Shown: in pieces, positions 17,924 to 29,479 of the stretch
Numbering within the stretch: position 1 is the first letter of the stretch
Layout: each line of letters opens with the position of its first letter
Source: Mycolicibacterium lacusdiani
GTDB lineage: Bacteria; Actinomycetota; Actinomycetes; Mycobacteriales; Mycobacteriaceae
NCBI RefSeq assembly: GCF_021916785.1
Contig: NZ_JAKCFC010000002.1
Coordinates: forward strand, 248,001-312,000
DNA: 64,000 nucleotides
Direction of reading: 5' to 3'
The notes under the pieces: generated by a model
Database searches by the model: none
The model's input: the letters and a program-made list of their open reading frames with translations, nothing else
What the model was told of the DNA's origin: nothing
Made by a program: the position numbers and the translations under genes

Positions 17924-19158
17924 CCGTCACCCTGCCGGAAGCGTCCGCCGCACGCGACGAACTCGAGCCGCACCATGCCGAGGTGATCAGGGCGACGCTC
18001 CCCCTCATCGGCACCCACATCGACGAGATCACCGTCGAGTTCTACTCGCGCCTCTTCGGCAATCACCCTCAGCTGCTTCGCAATCTGTTCAACCGGGGCA
18101 ACCAGGCCCAAGGCGCCCAGCAGCGGGCGCTGGCCGCGTCGATCGCGACCTTCGCCAGCCATCTGGTCGATCCCGCGCTGCCGCATCCGGCGGAACTGCT
18201 GTCGCGGATCGGTCACAAGCACGCATCTCTGGGCATCACCGCCGACCAGTACCCGATCGTGCACGACAATCTGTTCGCCGCCATCGTGGCGGTGCTCGGA
18301 TCCGACACCGTGACAACCGACGTCGCTGCGGCGTGGGACCGCGTGTTCTGGATCATGGCCGATACCCTGATCGCACTCGAACGCGACCTCTATGCCGCCG
18401 CAGGCGTCGCCGACGGCGATGTCTACCGCCGGGCCATCGTGGTGTCGCGCGTCGACGATCCCTCCGGCGCAGTGCTGTTGACCGTGCGTCCGACCGGCGG
18501 AGGTACGCCGGAAGCCCCTCCCGGACAGTACGTCTCGGTGGGCGTCACCCTGCCCGACGGCGCCCGCCAACTGCGGCAGTACAGCCTCGTCGACGGGCCG
18601 GGCGCCGGTGTCCTCACCTTCGCGGTGAAGCCGGTCGACGCCGCGGGTGATGCGCCCGCCGGTGAGGTTTCGAACTTCATCAGAGACAACGTGGCCCTGG
18701 GTGATCTCGTCGACGTGACGTTGCCGTTCGGCGACCTGCCGGCACCCGGGAGCGCCCTGCCTACGGTGCTCTTGTCGGCGGGCATCGGCGTCACACCGAT
18801 GATCAGCCTGCTCGAACACTTCGCCGCCGAGGACCCCGAACGCGAGATCCGCGTGCTGCACGCCGATCGCAGCGAGCGCGACCACCCGCTGCGGGAGCGT
18901 CAACGCGAACTCGTCGATCGGTTGCCACGAGCAACTCTCGACGTCTGGTACGAGGACGCCCCCGCGGGGACAGTCGCCGGCCACCACGTCGGCAGGATGA
19001 CACTCGACGCAGACTTGGTGCCCGCCTGGGCCGAGGTGTACCTCTGCGGCAACGACGGTTTCGTCCGGGCGCTCCGGACGCAGTTATCGGAACTCGGCGT
19101 CCCCGCTGCACAAGTGCACTGTGAGCTGTTCAGTCCCAACGACTGGTTGCTGAACTAG
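17920..19158 (+). CDS. hmp: Flavohaemoglobin, nitric oxide dioxygenase
   Basis: Oxidises NO to nitrate with O2 and NAD(P)H. The 412-residue protein has an N-terminal globin domain (1-150) with the proximal haem His101 in IGHKHASLGI and the distal Tyr42 in FYSRLF. The FAD domain follows with RQYSLVDGPG, then the NAD domain with LLSAGIGVTPMISLLEHF and YLCGNDGFV. Complete relative to E. coli Hmp. It is cotranscribed with nsrR and meets the kinase gene tail to tail, their stop codons overlapping (CTAG, 19155-19158). Confidence 0.95.
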   Translation: MTVTLPEASAARDELEPHHAEVIRATLPLIGTHIDEITVEFYSRLFGNHPQLLRNLFNRGNQAQGAQQRALAASIATFASHLVDPALPHPAELLSRIGHKHASLGITADQYPIVHDNLFAAIVAVLGSDTVTTDVAAAWDRVFWIMADTLIALERDLYAAAGVADGDVYRRAIVVSRVDDPSGAVLLTVRPTGGGTPEAPPGQYVSVGVTLPDGARQLRQYSLVDGPGAGVLTFAVKPVDAAGDAPAGEVSNFIRDNVALGDLVDVTLPFGDLPAPGSALPTVLLSAGIGVTPMISLLEHFAAEDPEREIRVLHADRSERDHPLRERQRELVDRLPRATLDVWYEDAPAGTVAGHHVGRMTLDADLVPAWAEVYLCGNDGFVRALRTQLSELGVPAAQVHCELFSPNDWLLN

Positions 19159-20105
19159 GGCGCGGTCACCGGCTCGGTGGCGCGCCACCGGTCGACCATC
19201 GGCGCGATGGCCTCGACGAGCATCGGTAGTTCGGGCGCCATCGCCAGCGCCGCGATCATGGCAAGGCGCCCCGCCGCTTCCGTCAGGCGCAGCACCCGCT
19301 CGTCGACGGTGCGCAAGCCCAGGGCGACGGCCGCTTCGTCATAGACGGCGAGTGCCTCGGGGCCGACCATCGCGAGGTCGGACTCAACGGCGCCGGTGGT
19401 GACGAGTTCGAAGTCCGACCACAGATCACCGGCCGGCGTGCTGATCATGTTGTGGTAAGGCGCATCCCCGTGAATGGTCTGTAGGTCGACGCCGGGGAAG
19501 GCCTCCGCGAACGCCACCCGCGAGGTGAGCACCGGCGCGATCGCATCCCACTCTCGTTGCGCGCGGCGGAGATCGGCGGCGTCGATCAGGCGCGGCAGCC
19601 GCTCCAGTGCCGACAACCCCTCGGGCACGTAGCTGCCGAACGGTGCCCAGAAGCCGAGCCGCTCGAGTCCTTCGGAGTCGTAGTCGCGCAGCGCGGCATG
19701 CAACCGCGCGGTCTGGCGGATGCGGCGCGTCATGTCCGGCTCGGCGTCGGGCAGCTGCTCGACGAATTGCCAGAACGTCATCGAGAACCCGTCGCGGCGT
19801 ACGGGTTCGCGGGGAACCAGGGGGCTCGGTGGCACCACCGGATGGCCGCGGTCGGCCAGCCAGCCGGCCACCGCGAGTTCCGAACGCTGTTGACTCGTCT
19901 GGGCTTCCGGGGCACGGGCGTACGACGGCGGCAGCACCGTGGGCACTCGCACCACGACGGGCTCCGGCGCCAGGTGCACTACGACCGAGAACACGTCGTA
20001 GAGCACCCGCGGTTCCGCCGCCACGAGACCGAGGTCGCGGCCCGCAGCGGTCGCGGCGGCCACCGCTCGCGAAGTGCGGACGGCGATCTCGTCCGGCGTC
20101 ATCAT
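19155..20105 (-). CDS. APH-family (aminoglycoside phosphotransferase-like) kinase
   Basis: Protein-kinase-fold small-molecule kinase, 316 residues from ATG 20105. The catalytic loop IHGDAPYHNMI has the Brenner HGD-x4-N pattern; the metal-binding motif appears as SDFELV rather than the usual IDFD. The substrate is unknown; such kinases phosphorylate sugars, choline, homoserine or drugs. The ATG overlaps the otsB stop (ATGA), so it is coupled to trehalose phosphate phosphatase, which hints at sugar metabolism, an inference from context only. Confidence 0.75.
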   Translation of the reverse strand: MMTPDEIAVRTSRAVAAATAAGRDLGLVAAEPRVLYDVFSVVVHLAPEPVVVRVPTVLPPSYARAPEAQTSQQRSELAVAGWLADRGHPVVPPSPLVPREPVRRDGFSMTFWQFVEQLPDAEPDMTRRIRQTARLHAALRDYDSEGLERLGFWAPFGSYVPEGLSALERLPRLIDAADLRRAQREWDAIAPVLTSRVAFAEAFPGVDLQTIHGDAPYHNMISTPAGDLWSDFELVTTGAVESDLAMVGPEALAVYDEAAVALGLRTVDERVLRLTEAAGRLAMIAALAMAPELPMLVEAIAPMVDRWRATEPVTAP

Positions 20106-20851
20106 CCCCGGACGCTGCGCACGGCCAGCACGTGTGCCAGTGCCTCGGCCACGTCGTCGGGAGCATCGACGCGGAACGCCGCCGCCGTGTCGCCGGGCCC
20201 GACCTTGACACCGACGTCGCCGTCGCGCATTCGGCGGAAGGCCTTCTCGTCGGTCACGTCGTCGCCGAGGAAGAGCACGGCCGTGGCGCCGATCTGGTCG
20301 CGAAGGACGTCGACCGCGTGACCCTTGTCGGTCGATACGACGGCGAACTCCAGCACGGCCTTGCCCGCGGTGGCGTGGACGTCCCACGCGGTGGCCGCCC
20401 GACGCGCAGCCTCCAGTGCGGCCTCGGCGTCGGCGGGGCTGGCATTGCGCACGTGCAGGGCCGCGCTGGCCGGCTTGGTCTCGACGGTGACGCCGGGACG
20501 GCCGACCGCGATGTCGTTCAGCTCGCCGATGACCCGCTGCAGCAGCGCCTCGTCGACGTCCTGATCAAAGCCGGCATCGAACTCCGCGCCGTGGCTGCCG
20601 ACCAGGTGCACCGTCGGGGGCATCGCGGACAGCTCCCGCAGCACGCCGAGGGCACGGCCGGACACCAGTGCGGCGGAGGTGTCGGGCAGGTCGGCCAGTC
20701 CGGTCAGCACCTGCGCCGCTGCGGGCAGCGCACGGGCCGCCAGGGGGTCGTTGACGATCGGGGCCAGCGTGCCGTCGAAGTCGGAGACGACGAGCAGCTT
20801 CGGGGTGGTGGCGAGGACGTCGAGCGCGCGGGTCAGATCGGCGGGGAGCAC
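20102..20851 (-). CDS. otsB: Trehalose-6-phosphate phosphatase
   Basis: HAD-superfamily enzyme releasing trehalose from trehalose 6-phosphate. The 249-residue protein has the nucleophile motif SDFDGTLAPI near residue 24, ALVSGR (motif 2), and the metal motif LFLGDDVTDEKAF. It is the short catalytic form without the N-terminal extension of mycobacterial OtsB2 and without the hydrolase fusion of OtsB1, so it is probably an additional copy. GTG start at 20851, 20 bases after the kstR stop on the same strand. Coupled to the downstream APH-family kinase. Confidence 0.88.
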   Translation of the reverse strand: MLPADLTRALDVLATTPKLLVVSDFDGTLAPIVNDPLAARALPAAAQVLTGLADLPDTSAALVSGRALGVLRELSAMPPTVHLVGSHGAEFDAGFDQDVDEALLQRVIGELNDIAVGRPGVTVETKPASAALHVRNASPADAEAALEAARRAATAWDVHATAGKAVLEFAVVSTDKGHAVDVLRDQIGATAVLFLGDDVTDEKAFRRMRDGDVGVKVGPGDTAAAFRVDAPDDVAEALAHVLAVRSVRG

Positions 20852-20871
20852 GGTGCCATTCTCCCCGGTCC

Positions 20872-21570
20872 TCAGATCTTCGGGTGTTCCCCGTCGCCGA
20901 TCAGCAGACGCACTGCAAGATCAAGACGCTTGCTGACGTCTGTGGCGGAGGCCCGGCGGGTCAGCCACGCCAGCAGGTTCGACAGCCACACGTCGGAGAT
21001 GACGCGGGCGATGTGGTACTGGTCCTCGGTGGGCTCGCCATCGCTCATCGCCCTGGCGAACATCGAGTCCATTAGCTTGCCGACGTGATCAACCTCACCG
21101 GCCGCGGAGGCGTCGGCGAACACGAAGGCGCGCGTCATGGCCTCGGTCAGCAGCGGGTTGCGCTGCATGGAGCGGTTCAGCTTGCCGACCATGATGTTGA
21201 GCCGCTGGTACGGCGTGCCGCCGGTGAGCGAGGCGCGATCGGTCTTGGCGTCGATGCGCTCGAACTCGCGGCCCAGCGCCGACACCAGCAGGTGGACCTT
21301 CGACGGGAAGTAACGGTAGAGCGTTCCGACGGCGACGTCGGCACGTTCGGCGACCGCACGCATCTGAACGGCCTCGTAACCGCCCTTGGATGCGATCGCG
21401 AGGGTGGCGTCGAGGATGCGCTTGCGGCGCTCGCGCTGAGCTTCGGACCCGAGTTCGGATTCGGCGAGGACGGCCACGTTCATCACCTGGCGTGGGGCCG
21501 AGGCCCCGTCGGACCCGGAACCGGAATTGGTCGCTGCTGGCATGCCAGCCGACCCAGTAGACCCGGACAT
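20872..21570 (-). CDS. kstR: TetR-family cholesterol catabolism repressor KstR
   Basis: Represses cholesterol uptake and degradation genes; released by 3-oxo-cholest-4-en-26-oyl-CoA. The sequence from VAVLAESELGSEAQRERRKRIL through the helix-turn-helix VAVGTLYRYFPSKVHLL to WLTRRASATDVSKRLDLAVRLLIGD is nearly identical to M. tuberculosis KstR. ATG 21570 is used because AAGGAG lies 11 bases before it; an internal ATG at 21483 gives a shorter form close to the older M. tuberculosis annotation. The extra N-terminal ~29 residues are Gly/Ser-rich. A KstR box lies upstream, shared with fadE34, so it is autoregulated. Confidence 0.95.
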   Translation of the reverse strand: MSGSTGSAGMPAATNSGSGSDGASAPRQVMNVAVLAESELGSEAQRERRKRILDATLAIASKGGYEAVQMRAVAERADVAVGTLYRYFPSKVHLLVSALGREFERIDAKTDRASLTGGTPYQRLNIMVGKLNRSMQRNPLLTEAMTRAFVFADASAAGEVDHVGKLMDSMFARAMSDGEPTEDQYHIARVISDVWLSNLLAWLTRRASATDVSKRLDLAVRLLIGDGEHPKI

Positions 21571-21711
21571 GCGGCGGTCAGCTCCTTCTCCTCGAACACT
21601 GGGAGAAAACGATACGCACGACGGTCGTAGATTTCTCACCTCCGTGCCCCCGAGACACACACGTGTCCTGCTGTGATGGCGGTCGACTTGACGTTCGAAC
21701 GCTGTCACCAT

Positions 21712-21725
21712 TAGAACACGTTCTA
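21712..21725. promoter_or_regulatory. KstR box between kstR and fadE34
   Basis: TAGAACACGTTCTA matches the KstR operator TnnAACnnGTTnnA at every defined base and is a perfect palindrome. It lies about 49 bases before the fadE34 ATG and 142 bases before the kstR ATG, so it can control both directions. Confidence 0.93.
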
Positions 21726-21767
21726 GTGAGAAGCATCGCGTTCTCGCCCGAGGCTAGGAGGCCTTGA

Positions 21768-23894
21768 ATGGCTCAGTCCACAGCGCTGGCACCCGCCACC
21801 ATCACCGACGAGCAGTTTGCTGCGCGGGACCTGGTCCGGAGTTGGGCGCCGTCATCGGGCTCCATCGCCGCGGTGCGCGCCGTCGAGCAGGGCGACCCCG
21901 ATGCATGGCGCGCGCCGTACCGAGCGCTGGCCGAACTCGGCTTCTTCGGCGTCGCGGTACCCGAGGAACTCGGCGGCGCGGGCAGCAGCGTCGAGGACCT
22001 CTGCGCGATGGTCGACGAGGCGGCTGCCGCATTGGTCCCCGGACCGGTCGCGACCACCGCGGTGGCCACGCTCGTGATCACCGACGAGGGTCTGCTCGAG
22101 GCGCTGATGTCCGGTGCGCGCACCGCGGGTCTGGCGTTGGACGCCGACGTCGCCTTCGACGGATCGGCGGCCACCGGAACGGCACCGTTCGTGCTCGGCG
22201 CCGAAGCCGGTGGGGTGTTCCTCGTCCCGTCCGGCAACCACTGGCTGCTGGTCGACGGCTCCGCCGACGGTGTGACCGTCGAGCCGCTCGGCGCCACCGA
22301 CTTCTCCCGTCCGCTGGCACGCGTGGAGCTGGCGTCCGCACCGGCCACCCGGCTCGAGGTGGGCGGTGAACGGCTGCGGGAGATCGCCGCGACGGTGCTC
22401 GCGGCCGAAGCCGCGGGTCTCGCACGGTGGATGCTGCAGACCGCCACCGAGTACGCGAAGGTGCGCGAGCAGTTCGGCAAGCCCATCGGCAGCTTCCAGG
22501 CCGTCAAGCACATGTGCGCCGAGATGCTGCTGCGGTCCCAGCAGATCTCCGTCGCCGCCGCTGACGCCGCGGCCGCGGTGTCCGACCCGAATCTCGAGCA
22601 GCTGTCGATCGCCGTGGCCGTCGCAGGCGCCGTGGGCATCGACGCGTCGAAGGTCAACGCGCGGGACTGCATTCAGGTCCTCGGCGGCATCGGCATCACC
22701 TGGGAGCACGACGCGCACCTGTACATGCGCCGCGCCTACGCCAACGCCCAGTTCCTCGGTGGCCGCTCACGCTGGCTGCGTCGCTGCGCGGACCTGACCC
22801 GCGCCGGGGTGCGCAGGCAACTGCACGTCGACGTCACCGACGGTGAGGACATCCGGCCCGAGATCGCGAGCACCGTCGCCGACATCGCCGCTCTGCCGGA
22901 CGAGAAGCGACAGGTGGCGCTGGCCGAGACCGGGCTCATGGCGCCGCACTGGCCCAAGCCCTACGGTCGCGCCGCGTCGCCGGCCGAACAGCTGGTGATC
23001 GACCAGGAACTCGACGCCGCGGGCGTGGTGCGGCCCGACATCTCGATCGGTTGGTGGGCAGCGCCCACGATCCTGGCCAGCGGCACCCCGGAGCAGATCG
23101 AGAAGTTCATCCCCGGCACGCTCAACGGCGACGTGTACTGGTGCCAGCTCTTCAGCGAGCCCGGCGCCGGATCCGATCTGGCGGCGTTGCGCACCAAAGC
23201 CGTTCGCGCCGAGGGTGGTTGGAAGCTCACCGGCCAGAAGGTGTGGACGTCGAACGCGCACCGTGCCGACTGGGGCATCTGCCTGGCCCGCACCAACCCC
23301 GATGCGCCGAAGCACAAGGGCATCACGTACTTCCTGGTCGACATGAAGTCACCGGGCATCGACATCCGTCCACTCCGCGAGATCACCGGCGAGGCACTGT
23401 TCAACGAGGTGTTCTTCGACGACCTGTTCGTGCCCGACGAGATGGTGGTCGGCCCGGTGGACGGCGGCTGGCCGCTGGCCCGCACCACGCTCGCCAACGA
23501 GCGCGTGGCGATCGCGACGGGCGGCGCCCTGGACAAGGGCATGGTGCACCTGCTCGAGGTGCTCGGCGATACAGAGATCGACGCGGCCGAGACCGACCGC
23601 CTTGGCGCACTGATCGTGGCGGCTCAGGTGGGCGCGCTGCTCGACCAGTTGATCGCGAAGATGGCCGTGGGCGGCCATGATCCGGGTGCGCCGTCGAGCG
23701 TGCGGAAGCTGATCGGCGTGCGGTACCGCCAGACCTTGGCCGAGGCAATCATGGAGTCGCACGCGGGGTCCGGCATCGTCGATTCACCCGACGTGCGCTA
23801 CTTCCTGAACACCCGCTGCCTGTCGATCGCGGGCGGCACCGAGCAGATCCTGCTGACGCTGGCGGGGGAGCGGCTGCTCGGGCTGCCCCGGTAG
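21768..23894 (+). CDS. fadE34: Two-domain acyl-CoA dehydrogenase FadE34 (steroid side chain)
   Basis: FAD enzyme dehydrogenating a steroid-CoA in the side-chain degradation pathway (ChsE3 of the cholesterol/cholate route). At 708 residues it is twice a normal dehydrogenase: an N-terminal ACAD domain (about 10-345, with REQFGKPIGSFQAVKHM and GGIGITWEHDAHLYMRRAYAN) is fused to a C-terminal one (about 360-708, with LFSEPGAGSDLAALRTKA, GQKVWTSNAHRADWG and GGTEQILLTLAGERLLGLPR). Ortholog of Rv3573c, divergent from kstR behind a perfect KstR box. ATG 21768 follows TAGGAGG about 10 bases upstream. Confidence 0.95.
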   Translation: MAQSTALAPATITDEQFAARDLVRSWAPSSGSIAAVRAVEQGDPDAWRAPYRALAELGFFGVAVPEELGGAGSSVEDLCAMVDEAAAALVPGPVATTAVATLVITDEGLLEALMSGARTAGLALDADVAFDGSAATGTAPFVLGAEAGGVFLVPSGNHWLLVDGSADGVTVEPLGATDFSRPLARVELASAPATRLEVGGERLREIAATVLAAEAAGLARWMLQTATEYAKVREQFGKPIGSFQAVKHMCAEMLLRSQQISVAAADAAAAVSDPNLEQLSIAVAVAGAVGIDASKVNARDCIQVLGGIGITWEHDAHLYMRRAYANAQFLGGRSRWLRRCADLTRAGVRRQLHVDVTDGEDIRPEIASTVADIAALPDEKRQVALAETGLMAPHWPKPYGRAASPAEQLVIDQELDAAGVVRPDISIGWWAAPTILASGTPEQIEKFIPGTLNGDVYWCQLFSEPGAGSDLAALRTKAVRAEGGWKLTGQKVWTSNAHRADWGICLARTNPDAPKHKGITYFLVDMKSPGIDIRPLREITGEALFNEVFFDDLFVPDEMVVGPVDGGWPLARTTLANERVAIATGGALDKGMVHLLEVLGDTEIDAAETDRLGALIVAAQVGALLDQLIAKMAVGGHDPGAPSSVRKLIGVRYRQTLAEAIMESHAGSGIVDSPDVRYFLNTRCLSIAGGTEQILLTLAGERLLGLPR

Positions 23895-23911
23895 CGGGCG
23901 GCTCGCGGTCG

Positions 23912-23970
23912 CCGAGTGTCGGCTAGTGCCACGCCATTCGCGATATGGCGTGGCGGTAACCGACGTTCGG
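23912..23970. terminator. Extended hairpin between fadE34 and the Rv3572-like gene
   Basis: GCCACGCCAT (23928-23937) pairs exactly with ATGGCGTGGC (23945-23954) across a 7-base loop, and outer arms CCGAGTGTCGG (23912-23922) and CCGACGTTCGG (23960-23970) pair with two mismatches. It lies between convergent genes and probably stops both transcripts. Confidence 0.65.
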
Positions 23971-23986
23971 CAGAGGTGGGTAGCGC

Positions 23987-24529
23987 TCAGTACCTGGTCT
24001 GGGCGCAGGCGTCCGGCGAGGTGAGGTTCACCCCGGCGTAGACCACCTGGATGTGCGAGCACACGATGTAGTCGGCGTCGGTCTTCGGGCGGCCCGTGGC
24101 CCAGTCGGTGGTGCGCGAGCTGCCGTTCAGCATGAACTTCTCCGGCGGACCGCTGCCGAAGTACACCGTCGTGTACTCGGTGTCGGTGATCGACTTGAAC
24201 ATCCGCGTGTTGGGGGCGTTGAAGTCGGAGTCCATGTAGACCATCCGGTCCATCGACCGCACCGTCGTCGTCTGCCTGCCCCAGAAGTCGCCGGGGAACG
24301 GGATGGGCCCGCCGGGTCCGAGCAGGCTCGCGGCGGTCGTGAAGTAGCACTGGTTGTCGGCGAGCACGCAGTTCGCCGTCACCTTCATCTCCAGCGTGTC
24401 GTAGGGGTTCGTCGGGATCGTCGACGTGTCGACGTCCAGCGCGGCCCGCGATGCCGACATCGGTGTGACCAGGGTCAGCGCGAGCCACACCGCCGAGAAC
24501 ACGGCGGCGACCGCAGCAAACCGTCTCAT
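23987..24529 (-). CDS. Secreted hypothetical protein (Rv3572-like)
   Basis: Conserved mycobacterial protein of unknown function. From ATG 24529 it has 180 residues with a Sec signal peptide (MRRFAAVAAVFSAVWLALTLVTPMSASRA) and no lipobox, so it is probably exported. Four cysteines (ANCVLADNQCYF, IVCSH, PDACAQTRY) could form two disulfides. It lies between fadE34 and kshB, where M. tuberculosis has Rv3572. The longer frame to 24598 overlaps the end of kshB. Confidence 0.75.
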   Translation of the reverse strand: MRRFAAVAAVFSAVWLALTLVTPMSASRAALDVDTSTIPTNPYDTLEMKVTANCVLADNQCYFTTAASLLGPGGPIPFPGDFWGRQTTTVRSMDRMVYMDSDFNAPNTRMFKSITDTEYTTVYFGSGPPEKFMLNGSSRTTDWATGRPKTDADYIVCSHIQVVYAGVNLTSPDACAQTRY

Positions 24530-24587
24530 GATGCTCCTGTCCGCCGGACAGGTCCGGCCCTTGCTCGGGCCCACCGTAGCCTCCGGC

Positions 24588-25664
24588 TCACTCGTCATAG
24601 GTGACTTCGACCGAATCCGACATCGGGGTGGCCTGGCAACCGAGGATCAAGCCTTCGTCGAGGTCCGATGGCTCCAGGACGTCGTTGATCGCCATGTCCA
24701 CGGCACCGCTCTTCATCAGCACCGCACACGCGCCGCAATGGCCCTCCCGGCAGGAGAACGGGGCGTCGAGCCCCTTGTCGAGCAGCACGTCGAGCAACTT
24801 CGCGCTACGCGGCCACCTGATCTCGTGGGTCTCGCCGTCGAGCGTGACCACAGCGGTGGCGGGCCCTTGATCGGAGTCGTCGTCCTCGGCGATCACGACC
24901 GCGGCGAACGGATCGGATTCCAGCGACTTGAACACCTCGATGTGAATCCGCTCCGGTGCGGTGCCCGCGGACTTGAGTGCCTCCTCGGCGGCGGCCATGA
25001 ACGGGCCGGGCCCACAGATGAACGCGTCGTGAGCGGCATACGGGGCTACGAGCGTGCCGAGCGCGGTCGACGACGGCAGCCCCTGCACGCTCTCGAGCCA
25101 GTGCACCACCGTGAGCCGGTCCGGGTACTTGGCGGCGAGTTCGCGCAGCGCGCCGGCGAAGATGACCGACTGCTCGTCGCGGTTGGCGTAGACGAGCACG
25201 ACGTTGCCGTTGCCTTCTGACAGCGCGGACTTGCAGATCGCCATCATCGGCGTCACGCCGCTGCCCGCGGCCAGTAGCAGGAAGTCGGTGTCGAGCGTCT
25301 TGGGCACGAACGTGCCGGACGGCGGCAGCGCGTGCACCCGCATCCCGGGCTCGGCGTTGTCGCACAGCCAGTGCGAGGCGTACCCGCCGTCGGTGCGCTT
25401 GACCGTGACGGTCAGAGCGCCGTCGGTGAACGGAGAGCTGCTCAGGGAGTAGCACCGCGCCACCGAGCCGGTGCGGTCACTCGGCACGCGCAGCGTGAGG
25501 AACTGCCCCGGCGCGTACTTCAGCTTGTCGGCGGGCACGTCGTGTCCGTCGGGCACCTTGAACACCAGGGAACGTGCGTCGGCGGTCTCGATGACCACGT
25601 CGGCCAACTCGAGTTCGAGTACGTGGCTGCCGAGTGGCTCGTCGGTCACGCTGGCGTCTCCCAT
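24588..25664 (-). CDS. kshB: 3-ketosteroid 9-alpha-hydroxylase reductase KshB
   Basis: Electron-transfer partner of the Rieske oxygenase KshA, which opens ring B of the steroid nucleus. The 358 residues contain an FAD domain (YAPGQFLTLRVPSDR, ARCYSLSSSP), an NAD domain (LLLAAGSGVTPMMAICKSAL, FICGPGPFM) and a C-terminal plant-type [2Fe-2S] domain with SCREGHCGACAVL and a final LGCQ cysteine. It aligns end to end with Rv3571. kshA is not in the window. A KstR box lies 35 bases upstream of ATG 25664. Confidence 0.96.
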   Translation of the reverse strand: MGDASVTDEPLGSHVLELELADVVIETADARSLVFKVPDGHDVPADKLKYAPGQFLTLRVPSDRTGSVARCYSLSSSPFTDGALTVTVKRTDGGYASHWLCDNAEPGMRVHALPPSGTFVPKTLDTDFLLLAAGSGVTPMMAICKSALSEGNGNVVLVYANRDEQSVIFAGALRELAAKYPDRLTVVHWLESVQGLPSSTALGTLVAPYAAHDAFICGPGPFMAAAEEALKSAGTAPERIHIEVFKSLESDPFAAVVIAEDDDSDQGPATAVVTLDGETHEIRWPRSAKLLDVLLDKGLDAPFSCREGHCGACAVLMKSGAVDMAINDVLEPSDLDEGLILGCQATPMSDSVEVTYDE

Positions 25665-25698
25665 TCTCTCGTCGTCCGCCGCGGTGAGCGCCCAGAAC

Positions 25699-25712
25699 TA
25701 GAACATGTTACA
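25699..25712. promoter_or_regulatory. KstR box upstream of kshB
   Basis: TAGAACATGTTACA fits TnnAACnnGTTnnA exactly. It lies 35 bases before the kshB start on the minus strand and 55 bases from a second KstR-like site facing hsaA. Confidence 0.9.
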
Positions 25713-25766
25713 AAAACCTGCTTTCGCAGGTCCAGCCATCAAAGGAAAGCCTTACTCGACACGAAT

Positions 25767-25780
25767 CGTAACGTGTTCTA
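25767..25780. promoter_or_regulatory. KstR box upstream of hsaADCB
   Basis: CGTAACGTGTTCTA fits the KstR operator except for the first base (C for T). It lies 49 bases before the hsaA GTG, so the divergent kshB and hsa transcripts each have their own box. Confidence 0.82.
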
Positions 25781-25828
25781 ATCTTGCGACTAGATCGAGT
25801 ACGGGCCCGCGATGCTGGAGGCAATGCA

Positions 25829-28870
<3,042 letters not shown>

Positions 28871-28876
28871 TCCCCG

Positions 28877-28909
28877 ATGAGCGCTTGCGCGAAGAGCAGT
28901 CGAAGATGA
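28877..28909 (+). other. Bridging mini-ORF before hsaB (MSACAKSSRR)
   Basis: Six bases after the hsaC TAG an ATG opens a 10-codon frame, MSACAKSSRR, whose TGA (28907-28909) overlaps the hsaB ATG (28906-28908) as ATGA. Its first 18 bases, ATGAGCGCTTGCGCGAAG, are identical to the units at 43840, 43872 and 43905 and differ by one base from that at 60894. A GAAGAG stretch inside it can act as ribosome binding site for hsaB. Confidence 0.5.
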
Positions 28910-29472
28910 GTGACCCCGGTATCGACCCACGCACCTTTCGGCACGTGTTGGGGCAGTTCTGCACCGGCATCACGATCATCACGACTATCCACGAGGACGA
29001 GCCCGTCGGCTTCGCCTGTCAGTCGTTCGCGGCGCTGTCGCTCGACCCACCGCTCGTGCTGTTCTGCCCGACCAAGCAGTCGCGGTCCTGGCAGGCGATC
29101 GAGGCCAGCGGCAAGTTCTGCGTGAACGTGCTGCACGAGAAGCAGCAGCACGTGTCTGCGCGGTTCGGGTCGAGGGAGCCGGACAAGTTCGCCGGTATCG
29201 ATTGGAGTCCATCGGAATTGGGGTCGCCGGTGATCGCCGACACCCTGGCGCACATCGACTGCACGGTGCACTCCGTGCACGACGGCGGCGATCACTTCGT
29301 GGTGTTCGGTGCGGTGCACTCGCTGTCGGAGGTGCCCAAGCGGAAACCGCGGCCGCTGCTGTTCTACCGGGGCGAGTACACGGGTATCGAGCCCGACAAG
29401 AACACGCCCGCGCACTGGCGTGACGATCTCGAGGCCTTCCTCACCACCACGACGTCGGACACCTGGCTCTAG
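28906..29472 (+). CDS. hsaB: 3-HSA hydroxylase, flavin reductase component HsaB
   Basis: NADH:FMN reductase supplying reduced flavin to HsaA. The 188-residue protein has the flavin-reductase-like FMN-binding split barrel: FRHVLGQFCTGITIITT, GFACQSFAALSLDPPLVLFCP and GKFCVNVLHEKQQ. ATG 28906 is chosen because M. tuberculosis HsaB has 187 residues; an in-frame start at 28885 would translate part of the upstream mini-ORF region. Last gene of the hsa operon here; the nat gene that follows in M. tuberculosis is absent. Confidence 0.95.
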   Translation: MSDPGIDPRTFRHVLGQFCTGITIITTIHEDEPVGFACQSFAALSLDPPLVLFCPTKQSRSWQAIEASGKFCVNVLHEKQQHVSARFGSREPDKFAGIDWSPSELGSPVIADTLAHIDCTVHSVHDGGDHFVVFGAVHSLSEVPKRKPRPLLFYRGEYTGIEPDKNTPAHWRDDLEAFLTTTTSDTWL

Positions 29473-29479
29473 ACGCGAG

